From an uncultured Anaeroplasmataceae bacterium (GTDB lineage: Bacteria; Bacillota_I; Bacilli_A; Acholeplasmatales; Anaeroplasmataceae), in NCBI GenBank assembly GCA_934229785.1, contig CAKQEA010000005.1:62001-126000 (forward strand): DNA of 64,000 nucleotides, in the 5' to 3' direction. The notes under the pieces were generated by a model. The model had not been told where the DNA came from and did not search any database. It saw only the letters and a list, made by a program, of their open reading frames with translations. The translations under genes were made by a program, and so were the position numbers. Position 1 is the first letter of the stretch. Each line of letters begins with the position of its first letter. This document shows positions 1-8,938 of this stretch, one piece after another.

Positions 1-68
1 CTTTTTTTATTTTTTATTATATAATAATCATGTTTATTATATCATTTTTTAATAAGTAGGTGAATACT

Positions 69-248
69 GTGGCTAAAAAAAATAAGAATACATACAAACC
101 AAAAACTGTTGAAAAGGAAAAAAAAGAAAAAACTTTTAGAAATCCAGCAAATAGTATTTGGGGACGAATTATAATAGGAATTCTAGCTTTAGCAATGTGC
201 TTTGGTGGATTAATCACATTAATCTATTTAATAATTCAAAACAGATAA
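69..248 (+). CDS. Small single-pass membrane protein of unknown function
   Basis: This is a 59-residue protein with a Lys-rich N-terminal half (residues 1-27) and one hydrophobic segment near residues 32-56, so a short cytoplasmic tail plus one membrane anchor is likely. An AGGTG ribosome site at 58-62 lies 6 nt before GTG 69, so GTG 69 is preferred over the in-frame GTG at 60, which overlaps the ribosome site. A strong terminator follows the stop directly. I do not recognise the family. Many Firmicutes carry small anchors of this shape, but nothing here gives a function. Confidence 0.6.
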   Translation: MAKKNKNTYKPKTVEKEKKEKTFRNPANSIWGRIIIGILALAMCFGGLITLIYLIIQNR

Positions 249-254
249 TTAAAT

Positions 255-285
255 TACTGTAGGCCATAAGCCTACAGTATTTTTA
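255..285. terminator. Convergent rho-independent terminator
   Basis: A perfect 10-bp stem (TACTGTAGGC at 255-264, GCCTACAGTA at 270-279) with a 5-nt loop is followed by a T-rich run on the plus strand. It ends the small plus-strand gene, and the stop codon of the converging minus-strand gene lies inside its right arm, so it probably serves both directions. Confidence 0.85.
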
Positions 286-847
286 TTTTATATTCAAAAT
301 TGTTTCTTTCAACCTTATAACAAGTGTTAATTAATAAGCCATTAATGATTTCATCCTTAAGCAAATAATAATATTTGCTATCATATTTTAAATTATTAAA
401 CATTATATGAACATCTTTATCTAATCTATAAACTATTTCTCTTGAATTTATCTCTATAATAGATACTACCTTATCACAAGGCATTCCATTTAAAAAGAAG
501 CTTTCAATTTTTTTAAAAACCTCTTCAAGACTAATATCACTATTAAATTTATATAATTTACCAAAATTAAAAGCTATTTTTTTTAGTTTATTTAAATAAT
601 TTATATTAATAGTTAAAATATCATTAATTAATCTAGCATAGCTACATTCAACCTTATTTATTAATTCATTAAGTGAATAATGAATATTATTTAAATCAAT
701 TTCTTCTTCAATTGGACCTAAATTACTTATGTAGCTATCATTTGAAATCATTTGCTTAAATTCATCATATATTATTAAATTTAATTCTGATTGTTTTTTA
801 ATTTTCTTATAAAGATTATAATGAATAGGACCAAGACTTTTGCTCAT
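272..847 (-). CDS. Conserved hypothetical protein at the end of the spoIVB operon
   Basis: A 191-residue soluble protein rich in Asn, Ile and Lys, with no signal peptide or membrane span. Its start ATG overlaps the TGA stop of the upstream ferredoxin gene (ATGA), so the two are probably translationally coupled. The N-terminus (SKSLGPIHY) looks like a conserved opening and I have the impression that similar proteins accompany ferredoxin/DUF1858 genes in Clostridia, but I cannot name the family. Its position as last gene of a four-gene run suggests a role linked to the redox proteins before it. No catalytic motif is evident. Confidence 0.6.
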   Translation of the reverse strand: MSKSLGPIHYNLYKKIKKQSELNLIIYDEFKQMISNDSYISNLGPIEEEIDLNNIHYSLNELINKVECSYARLINDILTININYLNKLKKIAFNFGKLYKFNSDISLEEVFKKIESFFLNGMPCDKVVSIIEINSREIVYRLDKDVHIMFNNLKYDSKYYYLLKDEIINGLLINTCYKVERNNFEYKIKIL

Positions 848-1224
848 CTAGTTTCATCTATCTTTTCGTTTATTTTATTAATAACCTCACCAACATCAAG
901 TCCGTGAATTAAACAAGCATCCTTAATACTTTCACCACTTGAGGCACTACACATAACACAATGCATTCCTTCATTAGCTAATATTTCAATCACATCAGGA
1001 TATTTCTCTATTATATCGCCAATAATTGAATTTTCATCTATTTTGCTATTATTTATTGAAATTGCAGCGGTTGGACAGTTATTTATTGCATCAACAATTT
1101 CACTTTCTTCTCCTTCATTATATGCAGTAGATAATCCATCACGATCAAATTTGAAAATTGATGGATGATTATCTACACATAATCCACAGCTTATACATAA
1201 ATTTTTATCAACACTAGCCTTCAT
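844..1224 (-). CDS. Ferredoxin (single 4Fe-4S) fused to a DUF1858 domain
   Basis: A short protein with two modules. The N-terminal third carries C-x2-C-x2-C (CISCGLC) and a later CP, which fits one [4Fe-4S] cluster of ferredoxin type. The C-terminal half matches the DUF1858 pattern, with CVMC followed by a helix-rich tail. DUF1858 is related to the N-terminal domain of RIC/ScdA iron-sulfur repair proteins. The start chosen is the ATG at 1224, preceded by AAGGA; the gene overlaps the end of the DUF438 gene. Being next to a hemerythrin/PAS protein suggests a redox or nitric-oxide/oxygen stress role, which is inference. Confidence 0.8.
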   Translation of the reverse strand: MKASVDKNLCISCGLCVDNHPSIFKFDRDGLSTAYNEGEESEIVDAINNCPTAAISINNSKIDENSIIGDIIEKYPDVIEILANEGMHCVMCSASSGESIKDACLIHGLDVGEVINKINEKIDETR

Positions 1225-2332
1225 TCTTCTCATCCTTCATTAAATGTTTTTTAAAATAAGATAAGTCATATACTAATTCTATAGTTCCTATATATTCAAA
1301 GTTATCTCTTAATGCAAGATATGTAACTAAATATGGTTTATCATTTTTCATAAGAGTTACCTCTACACTATCTTTAACATTCATTTTAAACGAATCAATA
1401 ATTGATCTAACCATCGGCTCTACCTTAGGAGGATGACATGAAAATACCTCTCTGTTTAAAGCCATTAATCCTCTTTTAAAAATTTTATGTGTATCATTAA
1501 AATATCTATTAATATTTAGCTTATCAATTAGGGTTATTTCAATTGGAATTGTATTTAGCATAGTTTTCAATTCTCTATATGATAAATTTCCTGTAGGTAA
1601 TCTTACAATTTCTGTTTCATCAAGTTCAAGCTCCTCCATATTTTCAATAGCATCATCATATCTTTTATTGATAATACCAAAACATTCATCATAATCTAGG
1701 CTATCAAAATAAATTTGATACCATTCCTCTAAACTAAAATTTACAGCACAAATTGGAAACAAAATATTGTTTTCCTTATAGACCATTTCCTCTATTTTTT
1801 TAGCTATTTCCTTACCATTCAAATTATATTTTATTACTTTAGCTAATTCACTTCTTATATCATCATCAACGCTCCACATGACATTTGCAGGACCAACAAC
1901 ATTATAATTAACCTTAAGAAGGGGATATAATAAATCACCTTTTTTAGCATAATGAATTGATATATCCTTAAGCATATCTAATTTAGTATAATTAGATTTT
2001 TTTATTTCATCTAATAATGCTAAAATTCTTAAATTTTCATTAAAAAATGTCTGAAGTGGATGACCATCAATTTTTCTTAGATGGTCAAATATTTCATTTT
2101 TATCAATATAATTTTTCTTATCATCTTGATGAAATAGACTAGAGTGAACATCACATAATCTTTTGAGTTCATTTACATGATATCCATTTTTTAAAAGCTT
2201 TTGTTCACTAACAACAATATCATTGTATGAAACATTTTCAAATTCTTTTTTAAAATCGCTTCTTACTATTTCAAGATCTTCACCATTTTGAAGTCTTTGA
2301 ATATAACTAAATAATCTATCTGATGTATCCAT
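1214..2332 (-). CDS. DUF438 / hemerythrin-like / PAS-domain protein
   Basis: A 372-residue protein with the three-part layout of the DUF438 family. Residues 1-70 are the DUF438 helical domain (ending in LCDVHSSLF). A hemerythrin-like helical region follows, with histidines at DGHPLQTF and SIHYAKKG and the typical VMWSVDDDIR and NILFPI stretches. A C-terminal PAS-like part (TIPIEITLIDK, FSCHPPKVEPMV) ends it. Members of this family are thought to bind di-iron or haem and sense redox or gas ligands. A usual acidic metal ligand after HY is Gly here (HYAKKGDLLYP), so metal binding may differ. The gene starts 9 nt after the spoIVB stop with a GGAG site. Confidence 0.85.
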   Translation of the reverse strand: MDTSDRLFSYIQRLQNGEDLEIVRSDFKKEFENVSYNDIVVSEQKLLKNGYHVNELKRLCDVHSSLFHQDDKKNYIDKNEIFDHLRKIDGHPLQTFFNENLRILALLDEIKKSNYTKLDMLKDISIHYAKKGDLLYPLLKVNYNVVGPANVMWSVDDDIRSELAKVIKYNLNGKEIAKKIEEMVYKENNILFPICAVNFSLEEWYQIYFDSLDYDECFGIINKRYDDAIENMEELELDETEIVRLPTGNLSYRELKTMLNTIPIEITLIDKLNINRYFNDTHKIFKRGLMALNREVFSCHPPKVEPMVRSIIDSFKMNVKDSVEVTLMKNDKPYLVTYLALRDNFEYIGTIELVYDLSYFKKHLMKDEKNEG

Positions 2333-2341
2333 TATTTCTCC

Positions 2342-3337
2342 TTAATCAACAACATAAATTCCCATATCCTCAAACATCCATTCTAAATAAATGCCATATG
2401 CAATTTTAGCATCCTTAATAGCTACATGGGTTACTGCTCCAATTAACATATCATCTTGAACAATTGGGCTACCGCTCATACCTTGAACAATACCACCAGC
2501 TGCCTTAATTAAATTTTCATCAACAACCTCAAGACTAATACCTTTAATATCTTTTTTATCCTGATGCTTCAAATCTGTAATTTTAACATTAAACCTTTCA
2601 ACCTTTTTTCCATCTATACAGGTCCATATTTCAGCATCGCCCAATCTAATTTCATCTCTTGTTTTAAAATGAAGCTCCTTCATTCTTGCGGTATTTATTT
2701 TACTAGCGAAGCCATGAACACCTGTAATACTATTTTTAGTTACACTTCCTATTTTACTATTACTTATTGTTGCCTTCTTTTCTCCTGCTTTGTTTCTTTG
2801 AGGTAAAATAATAGAGTTAACTGTTGCCTCATATATTTCACCAGTTGATACATTATCATTAGACATTTGATGACCCAAGCTACCAAAAATATTAGCTTCC
2901 TTTAAATAATAGGTTAAGGTTCCAACTCCTAAAGTTGAATCCTTAATATAGAGCCCTAGACTATAACCATCCGTTGTTTTAGCAGGTGTAATTTTTGTAG
3001 TATATTCAAGATTATTTCTTAAATATCTTAATTCACTTTCACAACCATTGCTTTTTTTTAAGCTATTTATCAAATCACTTATTGAATCTATTTCATTATT
3101 ATTATAATAAATAATTTTATCTCCTTCTTTAAGTCCTGATTCAATCCATGGCTTAATTATTTTGTTTGTTGTTGTTACACCAAACGTACCAACAATCTCA
3201 ACACCACTATTTAACTTTATTCCAATCGATTCCCCACTTACATATAAGGTATCATCTTTTTTTATATCATAGGCACTAGCCTTAAAGCCTAGAATAAAAA
3301 CGAAAATAATGGTTAATAAAATAAATATTTTTTTCAT
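2342..3337 (-). CDS. spoIVB: SpoIVB-type serine peptidase (S55)
   Basis: A 331-residue protein with an N-terminal signal/anchor (about residues 4-22), a PDZ-like segment (about 40-110) and an S55 peptidase domain. The catalytic His is in GSLGHQM and the catalytic Ser in GMSGSP, both at the family's places. In Bacillus SpoIVB is secreted from the forespore and triggers sigma-K activation, so this gene implies a spore-forming ancestry. It is about 100 residues shorter than the B. subtilis protein, mainly at the N-terminal side. It heads a tight operon with the DUF438 and ferredoxin genes, and is not in its usual place between recN and spo0A. Confidence 0.92.
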   Translation of the reverse strand: MKKIFILLTIIFVFILGFKASAYDIKKDDTLYVSGESIGIKLNSGVEIVGTFGVTTTNKIIKPWIESGLKEGDKIIYYNNNEIDSISDLINSLKKSNGCESELRYLRNNLEYTTKITPAKTTDGYSLGLYIKDSTLGVGTLTYYLKEANIFGSLGHQMSNDNVSTGEIYEATVNSIILPQRNKAGEKKATISNSKIGSVTKNSITGVHGFASKINTARMKELHFKTRDEIRLGDAEIWTCIDGKKVERFNVKITDLKHQDKKDIKGISLEVVDENLIKAAGGIVQGMSGSPIVQDDMLIGAVTHVAIKDAKIAYGIYLEWMFEDMGIYVVD

Positions 3338-3426
3338 TTACATCACCCAAAAAGTATTTTTAACAATTTTTTTAAAAATATATATCCAAATTTTAACAAG
3401 TATGATATTATTACTAGGGTGATTTT

Positions 3427-4236
3427 ATGATAAAGCTAGTAGCAATTGATTTAGATGGAACATTATTTGATAAGAAAAAAAATGTTTCAAATGAAAATAT
3501 TAAAGCAATAAAAAAATGCAAAGAAAATGGTATAAAAATTGTAATTGCAACCGGAAGACCAATCTCTGGAGTTCTTCCACTTCTTGAAGAATTAGATTTA
3601 ACATCTGATGATGATTATGTTATTACCTATAATGGAGCTAAGGTCTTTAATGTTGGCACAAATAAAATCATATTTTCTTCAACAATTACAGGTTGTGATA
3701 CAAAAAAAATATATCAAGAATCATTAAGACTAAATGTTAATTTTCATGCATTTAGGAAAAATGAAGAATTAATTACTCCTAAGCATAACCCCTATACTGA
3801 AATTGAAGCAACTATAAATCATGTAGAAGATCATATTTTTGATCCCAATTTGATTAACGATGACGATGAATTTCTTAAAGCCATGATGGTTGATAATGAA
3901 GATAATATCACAAAGACAATACCTCTTGTTTCAAAATACTTCGTAGACAATTTTTCAATGGTTAGAAGTTCAAAAATATTTTTAGAATTTTTAAACAAAA
4001 ACACCCATAAAGGACATGCTTTAACAGCCTTAGCTAATTATTTAAACATCGACATTAAAGACACTATGGCTATTGGAGATGCAGGTAATGATTTGCCTAT
4101 GATTTTAACCTCTGGTATTGGAGTAGCAATGGAAAATGCTTTTCCTGATATTAAAGAAAAAGCTGATTTTATTACATTGAGCAATGAAAATAGTGGAGTA
4201 GCATATGCAATAAATAAATTTTTATTTGAAAAATAA
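3427..4236 (+). CDS. Cof-type HAD-superfamily phosphatase
   Basis: A 269-residue HAD hydrolase of the Cof/YbiV class. Motif I is DLDGTLFD (residues 8-15), the Thr motif is ATGRP, and the C-terminal motif is AIGDAGNDLPMI, with a C2-type cap between. The usual role is dephosphorylation of sugar phosphates or flavin phosphates in the cytosol; the substrate cannot be read from sequence. It starts at ATG after an AGGGTGA site, diverges from spoIVB across a 90-bp gap, and ends in a clear terminator, so it is probably monocistronic. Confidence 0.92.
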   Translation: MIKLVAIDLDGTLFDKKKNVSNENIKAIKKCKENGIKIVIATGRPISGVLPLLEELDLTSDDDYVITYNGAKVFNVGTNKIIFSSTITGCDTKKIYQESLRLNVNFHAFRKNEELITPKHNPYTEIEATINHVEDHIFDPNLINDDDEFLKAMMVDNEDNITKTIPLVSKYFVDNFSMVRSSKIFLEFLNKNTHKGHALTALANYLNIDIKDTMAIGDAGNDLPMILTSGIGVAMENAFPDIKEKADFITLSNENSGVAYAINKFLFEK

Positions 4237-4240
4237 AAAG

Positions 4241-4276
4241 ATCGATATGTTTTGTTTGAACATATCGATTTTTTTA
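4241..4276. terminator. Rho-independent terminator after the HAD gene
   Basis: An 11-bp perfect stem (ATCGATATGTT at 4241-4251, AACATATCGAT at 4259-4269) with a 7-nt loop runs into seven Ts on the plus strand. An A-run on its left side could allow it to act on the minus strand too. Confidence 0.85.
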
Positions 4277-4349
4277 AGTTTATAAACTAGTCATTTGACT
4301 TTATTTCATCTTATATTATCATTTTTTAAAGTAGTTTTTAATGATTTAT

Positions 4350-5417
4350 TTAAATTATAATTTTATATTTATGTTTTAAACTATTCATTTTATAATCACT
4401 ATAAGAAATAAACTTATCATTTTGTAATCTTCCAACTACTATTCCTGGATCACGATTAATATTTTTAGCAAACTCTATAATACTTTCCTTTGTAAATTTT
4501 TCATTTTTAATAAATTCTTTATATTTTAATGGATCAATTAATTTATTTTCTGCATATAAATCTGCTTCATCTTCTTTATCATAATTATATGATACTTTGT
4601 AATCACCATTAACTAAATGACCAAATTCATGAAAAAGAGTAAACCAAAATGAATCAGAATCATTTTTTCTATCATTTATCATAATCATCATTTTATCTCC
4701 AATTTTTCTTGTCGCTCCATTAACTTTTGAACCTTCAATATTTGGTAAAACAATTAAATTAACACCACATTCAAATAATTTTTCTTTAATTAGATTATAA
4801 AAATCATCGTGCTTTTTTGTTAAAGTTAATGCATATTCTACTGCTTCTAAAAACATTTTTTTATTATATTTAGGTGTATTTTTTATTTCTAAAGCAATAT
4901 TTGTTGCTATTTGAACCATAATATTTGCTTTTACAATATTATCAGGAAATCTATTTAGATTACAACTTCTAAAACTTACACCTATTTCAGTTTTTTCAAA
5001 CACTGTAAGAGATGAAACTTTTAAAAATTCTCTTACTTTAATAATTTGTTCATCAACTTTTCTTGGTAATTGAGGGAAATTAAAGTTTTTTACAAAATAA
5101 CTATAATTAATGACTTTAAATACTTCACGTTCTTTATTAAGTTCTTCTTGATCTTTAAATTTAATTACTAAAGTATCGTATTCATTTTGAAGATTTAACC
5201 AGAATTTTACACTTGTTCCAAGCATTCTTGAAAGTTTAAGTGCAATTTCAAGGGATAAATTTTGTTCTCCTTTCAATAAAACACTAATATTTTTAGGTGT
5301 TGTACCTAATCTTATGGCAAACTCTTCTTGAGTTATTCCTAACTCATCAATATATTCTTTAATATAATATCCTGGATGAAAAGCTATTTTATTCCCATAT
5401 TCAATATAATTACTCAT
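4350..5417 (-). CDS. higA: HigA-type antitoxin fused to an ImmA/IrrE metallopeptidase domain
   Basis: A 355-residue protein. The N-terminal 90 residues are an XRE helix-turn-helix of HigA type (HPGYYIKEYIDELGITQ, then TTPKNISVLLKGEQNLS). The C-terminal half is an M78/ImmA-like peptidase with the zinc motif HEFGH and a downstream EADLYAE. The HTH should bind the operators upstream of higB, and the peptidase part resembles proteases that cut repressors or antitoxins. The start chosen is the inner ATG 5417, behind GAGGTGAG. This ATG overlaps the last codons of the higB frame, a classic toxin-antitoxin coupling. Its own frame is intact although the toxin gene is interrupted. Confidence 0.88.
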   Translation of the reverse strand: MSNYIEYGNKIAFHPGYYIKEYIDELGITQEEFAIRLGTTPKNISVLLKGEQNLSLEIALKLSRMLGTSVKFWLNLQNEYDTLVIKFKDQEELNKEREVFKVINYSYFVKNFNFPQLPRKVDEQIIKVREFLKVSSLTVFEKTEIGVSFRSCNLNRFPDNIVKANIMVQIATNIALEIKNTPKYNKKMFLEAVEYALTLTKKHDDFYNLIKEKLFECGVNLIVLPNIEGSKVNGATRKIGDKMMIMINDRKNDSDSFWFTLFHEFGHLVNGDYKVSYNYDKEDEADLYAENKLIDPLKYKEFIKNEKFTKESIIEFAKNINRDPGIVVGRLQNDKFISYSDYKMNSLKHKYKIII

Positions 5418-5784
5418 AATGCTCACTCACCTCTTTAATCTCAATCACTTTAACAATATTTGCAATTTTATCAATAAAACAAGGGTTAAATTTCATTTCA
5501 TTTTCATCTAACGGCTCTAAAATAATTCTCCATTTATCTTTTCTTGATTTAACATCTATTGCGAAGTATCATCACAAGTTTTTACCTTTACCATTATTTT
5601 TTAATTTATGAAAATGAAATGGCGGAAAATTAATAATATCTTTTAAATCATTTGCTGATTTTAACGCTGTTATTCTAGCCATTAGACTTATGGCACATGC
5701 CTTATTTCCTCCCATAAATCTTGTAGCCTTCTTTAAATCTGTACATATTTCTTCTACATTTTTATTACAATAGATTAGTCTCAA
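5410..5784 (-). pseudogene. higB: HigB/RelE-type toxin gene interrupted by two in-frame TGA codons
   Basis: The frame begins at TTG 5784 after GGCGGTGA and encodes a RelE-superfamily HigB toxin (RLIYCNKNVEEICTDL at the start, PPFHFHKLKNNGKGKNL in the middle). Two adjacent TGA codons follow KGKNL. The same frame then continues without interruption as YFAIDVKSRKDKWRIILEPL to a TAA that overlaps the higA start, so the full protein would be about 124 residues. Only 70 residues are made if TGA stops, which removes the C-terminal strands of the fold. The simplest reading is a recently inactivated toxin. A small insertion around the repeated GATGAT is a plausible cause, since removing six bases restores the family pattern. 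Confidence 0.8.
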
Positions 5785-5796
5785 AAAATCACCGCC

Positions 5797-5870
5797 ATAA
5801 TGAAATTACCTAATAAGTAATTTCATTATATATTATATGCTTAAAAATGTCAATTACCTATTAGGTAATT
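5797..5870. promoter_or_regulatory. Two palindromic operators for HigA
   Basis: Two 19-bp near-palindromes share one pattern: AATTACCTATTAGGTAATT at 5852-5870 and AATTACCTAATAAGTAATT at 5804-5822, two bases apart from each other. The second lies inside a longer 13-bp inverted repeat (5797-5809 with 5817-5829). Centres are 48 bp apart. One covers the -35 side and one the -10/+1 side of the higBA promoter, as expected for autorepression by the HigA helix-turn-helix. Confidence 0.8.
5825..5853 (-). promoter_or_regulatory. Consensus sigma-A promoter of higBA
   Basis: On the minus strand TTGACA (5853-5848) and TATAAT (5830-5825) match both consensus boxes exactly and are separated by 17 bp. The promoter points at higB, whose start lies 40 nt downstream. 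Both boxes are overlapped or flanked by the two palindromic operators. Confidence 0.85.
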
Positions 5871-5880
5871 AATCTTTTTT

Positions 5881-5927
5881 TTACAAAAAAAGCTTATATA
5901 TCACTATTAAGCGAAAATATAAGCTTT
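5881..5927 (-). terminator. Terminator after cyuA
   Basis: An 11-bp stem (AAAGCTTATAT at 5889-5899, ATATAAGCTTT at 5917-5927) is followed on the minus strand by TTTTTTGT. It separates cyuA from the higBA promoter. Confidence 0.8.
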
Positions 5928-5946
5928 ACTTATTTATAAATATACT

Positions 5947-7239
5947 TTATTTATCAAGCATAATTTTAATTATTTCTTTATCTGTTTCACACATACCAAT
6001 ACTTGCAAGTTTTGAAACACTATTTATGGTATTTTCAACACCTTTTTTTACGATACCATCTCCATCACGGAACTGATTACCATTTTTATACATAAAATAT
6101 CCTAATAATCCCGCATCAACTGATGAAGCAATTTTTGCTGCACATGAAGCTTTAGCACCATCACAAACAATTCCTGATGTTATAGCAATAGCATTTACAA
6201 GGGTATGGCAAATTGCTTTTAAATCTCCACCTGACAAATAACAAATACCAGCTCCACTTCCACAGCCTGCAGCTACAGCACCACAATAGGCTGAAAGCTT
6301 ACCAATACCTGTTTTTATATGAATTGTTGATAAATTAGAAATTAAAAGTGCGCGATACAATTCTTCAGCTGTTTTATTTTCAGATTGAGCAAATACAATT
6401 ACTGGGATTGAGGCAGTCATACCTTGATTACCTGAACCTGAATTAATTATAACAGGTAACTCACAGCCATTCATTCTAGCATCGCTTCCTGCAGAGGCAT
6501 ATGCTTTTACCTTTGTATAAATTCCATCTCCATAGGTTTTAATTAAGGTTTTACCTATATTAGCGCCATAATTATTTTTCATTCCTTCATTTGCAATAGC
6601 CATATTATAATTAATTTGACGATCAAGTATTTCTTTGACATCACATATATCACATGTTGTTGCAAAATCATAAATTTCTTCTATTGTTATTTCATTAATA
6701 AATTTAGAAATAGAATCGTCACATTTTTTAATACAAGACATATCGCTTTTTTCAAATTCTACTAGCTTATCATCCTTTTTTATTTCAACGATATTAGTAT
6801 GTGAATCAACAATTCTAACATATGATGAATGATTTTTTGAATAAAGATATATCTGAATATCAAATACATGATGATCATCTATTTGATTTACTTCAATTTT
6901 TACATTTTTAACAAATTCATTTATTTTTAAAACTTCATCACTACTTACTTCGCTAAGTACCTCAAGCTTCTTGCATGGCTTTCCTGCTACAATTCCAGAG
7001 GCAATTGCGGCTGGTATTCCTTTTGCACCATTAGTATTAGGTACAATTACACTTTTTACATTTTTTACTATATTACCACTAACATATGCCTTAACACTAA
7101 TAGGCATTTCACCTAAAGCCTCTTTAGCTGTTGCAGCAGCATAGGCTAAGGAAATTGGTTCAGTACAGCCCATTGCAGGAACTAGCTCACTTTTTAATAG
7201 TTCTATATACTCTTTGTATCTTACATCAGTTTTATCCAT
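5947..7239 (-). CDS. cyuA: L-cysteine desulfidase / UPF0597 family (serine dehydratase alpha-like)
   Basis: A 430-residue protein of the CyuA/YhaM (UPF0597) family, related to the alpha domain of iron-sulfur L-serine dehydratase. Family signatures are the N-terminal VPAMGCTEPISLAYAAA and the Cys-bearing C-terminal stretches (AYCGAVAAGCGSGAGICYL, SGIVCDGAKASCAAKI) expected to hold an oxygen-sensitive [4Fe-4S] cluster. Members break L-cysteine to pyruvate, ammonia and sulfide. Length is normal. The gene starts 13 nt after recN and is probably read through from the recN operon; a terminator follows. The exact substrate is inferred from the family. Confidence 0.88.
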   Translation of the reverse strand: MDKTDVRYKEYIELLKSELVPAMGCTEPISLAYAAATAKEALGEMPISVKAYVSGNIVKNVKSVIVPNTNGAKGIPAAIASGIVAGKPCKKLEVLSEVSSDEVLKINEFVKNVKIEVNQIDDHHVFDIQIYLYSKNHSSYVRIVDSHTNIVEIKKDDKLVEFEKSDMSCIKKCDDSISKFINEITIEEIYDFATTCDICDVKEILDRQINYNMAIANEGMKNNYGANIGKTLIKTYGDGIYTKVKAYASAGSDARMNGCELPVIINSGSGNQGMTASIPVIVFAQSENKTAEELYRALLISNLSTIHIKTGIGKLSAYCGAVAAGCGSGAGICYLSGGDLKAICHTLVNAIAITSGIVCDGAKASCAAKIASSVDAGLLGYFMYKNGNQFRDGDGIVKKGVENTINSVSKLASIGMCETDKEIIKIMLDK

Positions 7240-7252
7240 TTTTTACACCATT

Positions 7253-8932
7253 TTACTTACTTAGCAAAGATTTTGCATGCTCTAAGGCATACATTGATAA
7301 TTTATCACCTGATAGCATCATTGCTATTTCTTCAACTCTTCTATCATATGATAAATCCTCTATTCTAGTTTTAGTCCTTCCGTCTATTAATTCCTTATAA
7401 ATATGCTTATGCTGATCACCAAATGATGCAACCTGAGGTAAATGTGTTATACATAAAACCTGAACATATTTTGAAATTTGATGCATTTTAATCGCAATTT
7501 TCTTAGCAGTTGCTCCTGAAACACCAGTATCAATTTCATCAAAAACCATTAATGACAAATCTGTATTTACTGATAAATAGCTCTTAAATGCAAGCATAAT
7601 TCTACTCATTTCGCCACCTGAAGCTACCTTATGAAGAGGTTTTAATGGTTCACCTTTATTAAATGAAATCATAAATTCAATTTCGTCTATTCCATTTTCA
7701 TGAAAAATATCCTTGTTTGTAAAATCACTACAATTTATTTCATTAAATTTGATATTAAAAATTGTATTATCTAAGTCTAGCTCCTTACATTCTTTTTCAA
7801 TTTGACTAGCCATCTTAAGAGATATCTTCTTACGATACTCACTTAGTTTCAATCCACTTGATAAGGCTTTATTAAATAATGACTTACATTTTTCTTCATG
7901 CTCTTTAAATAATTCATCATAATTAGTAACCATTTCTATTTCAATTGTAATTTCATTTAAATAGCTTATTAATTCACTAACACTTTTTTTATATTTCGTT
8001 TTGGCATGCTCAATTTCGTTTAATTTATCAATTGATTGATTTAACTCATCCTCATCAAAATCAAGAGATTCAATTTGATTATAAATATCTTCCTTTATTT
8101 CACTTGATATATAATATGAATCTAATAGTTTCTCACAATAATCCTTATATTTAGAATCATATGAAGCTATTTTTTCAATTGACTTTGATGCATTATACAA
8201 TGAATCAATTCCATTCATTTCAGAATTTAAGGTATTATAGGCCTCATTAAGTGATGAAAATATTTTATCATAATTAGAAAGCTTAGCTATTTTTTCTTCC
8301 AGTTCAACATCTATATTTTCATATAAATTTAAATTAGATAGCTCATCACATTCATACTTTAAAAATTCTAGCTTATCTAACGCTTGCTTTTTCCCTTCCT
8401 TGATATGATTATATTCCTTAAGCTCCTCTAAATACTTTGAATAATTCATTAAATAATCGGCAAGTAGCTTATCAAATTTAGAATCATTTTTAGGATCTAA
8501 AATGAGCAAGTAGCTATCAGGATTAAAAAGTTTATAGGTATCATTTTGAATATGAATATCTGCAAGATGAACAGAAATATTTTTAAGCATACTAAGTGTT
8601 ATTTGTCGATTATTTATCTTAATAACATTTTTACCACTATCAGCAATTTCTCTTAAAATTGTAATTTTATCACTTGATGGTATTTCATATTTAATAAGTA
8701 ATTCATCAATAACTGAATTATCTCTTGTAAATATTCCGCAAATTGAAGCTGATTTTTCACCATACCTAATCATATCACTATCAGCACGTGCTCCAAGTAA
8801 TAAGGATATAGTATCAATAATTAAAGACTTACCAGCACCTGTTTCACCAGTTAAAACAGTCATACCACTTGAAAAATCAACTGTCAAATCCTCAATAATC
8901 GCAAAATTCTTAACATTTAAGCGTTCAAGCAT
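7253..8932 (-). CDS. recN: DNA repair ATPase RecN
   Basis: A 559-residue SMC-like protein. Walker A is GETGAGKS (near residues 29-36), the central part is two coiled-coil arms, and the C-terminal half has the signature SGGEMSR and Walker B LMVFDEIDTGVSG. RecN gathers broken DNA ends in double-strand-break repair. The start ATG is 6 bases after the tlyA stop, and the AGGAAG within the last tlyA codons serves as the ribosome site. The order tlyA-recN matches Bacilli, but argR, usually between them, is absent. Confidence 0.97.
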   Translation of the reverse strand: MLERLNVKNFAIIEDLTVDFSSGMTVLTGETGAGKSLIIDTISLLLGARADSDMIRYGEKSASICGIFTRDNSVIDELLIKYEIPSSDKITILREIADSGKNVIKINNRQITLSMLKNISVHLADIHIQNDTYKLFNPDSYLLILDPKNDSKFDKLLADYLMNYSKYLEELKEYNHIKEGKKQALDKLEFLKYECDELSNLNLYENIDVELEEKIAKLSNYDKIFSSLNEAYNTLNSEMNGIDSLYNASKSIEKIASYDSKYKDYCEKLLDSYYISSEIKEDIYNQIESLDFDEDELNQSIDKLNEIEHAKTKYKKSVSELISYLNEITIEIEMVTNYDELFKEHEEKCKSLFNKALSSGLKLSEYRKKISLKMASQIEKECKELDLDNTIFNIKFNEINCSDFTNKDIFHENGIDEIEFMISFNKGEPLKPLHKVASGGEMSRIMLAFKSYLSVNTDLSLMVFDEIDTGVSGATAKKIAIKMHQISKYVQVLCITHLPQVASFGDQHKHIYKELIDGRTKTRIEDLSYDRRVEEIAMMLSGDKLSMYALEHAKSLLSK

Positions 8933-8938
8933 TTTTTA

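Noticed and set aside
2564..2806. Open frame on the plus strand opposite spoIVB
   Set aside because: It has no ribosome site and no recognisable domain and lies wholly inside the well-supported spoIVB gene.
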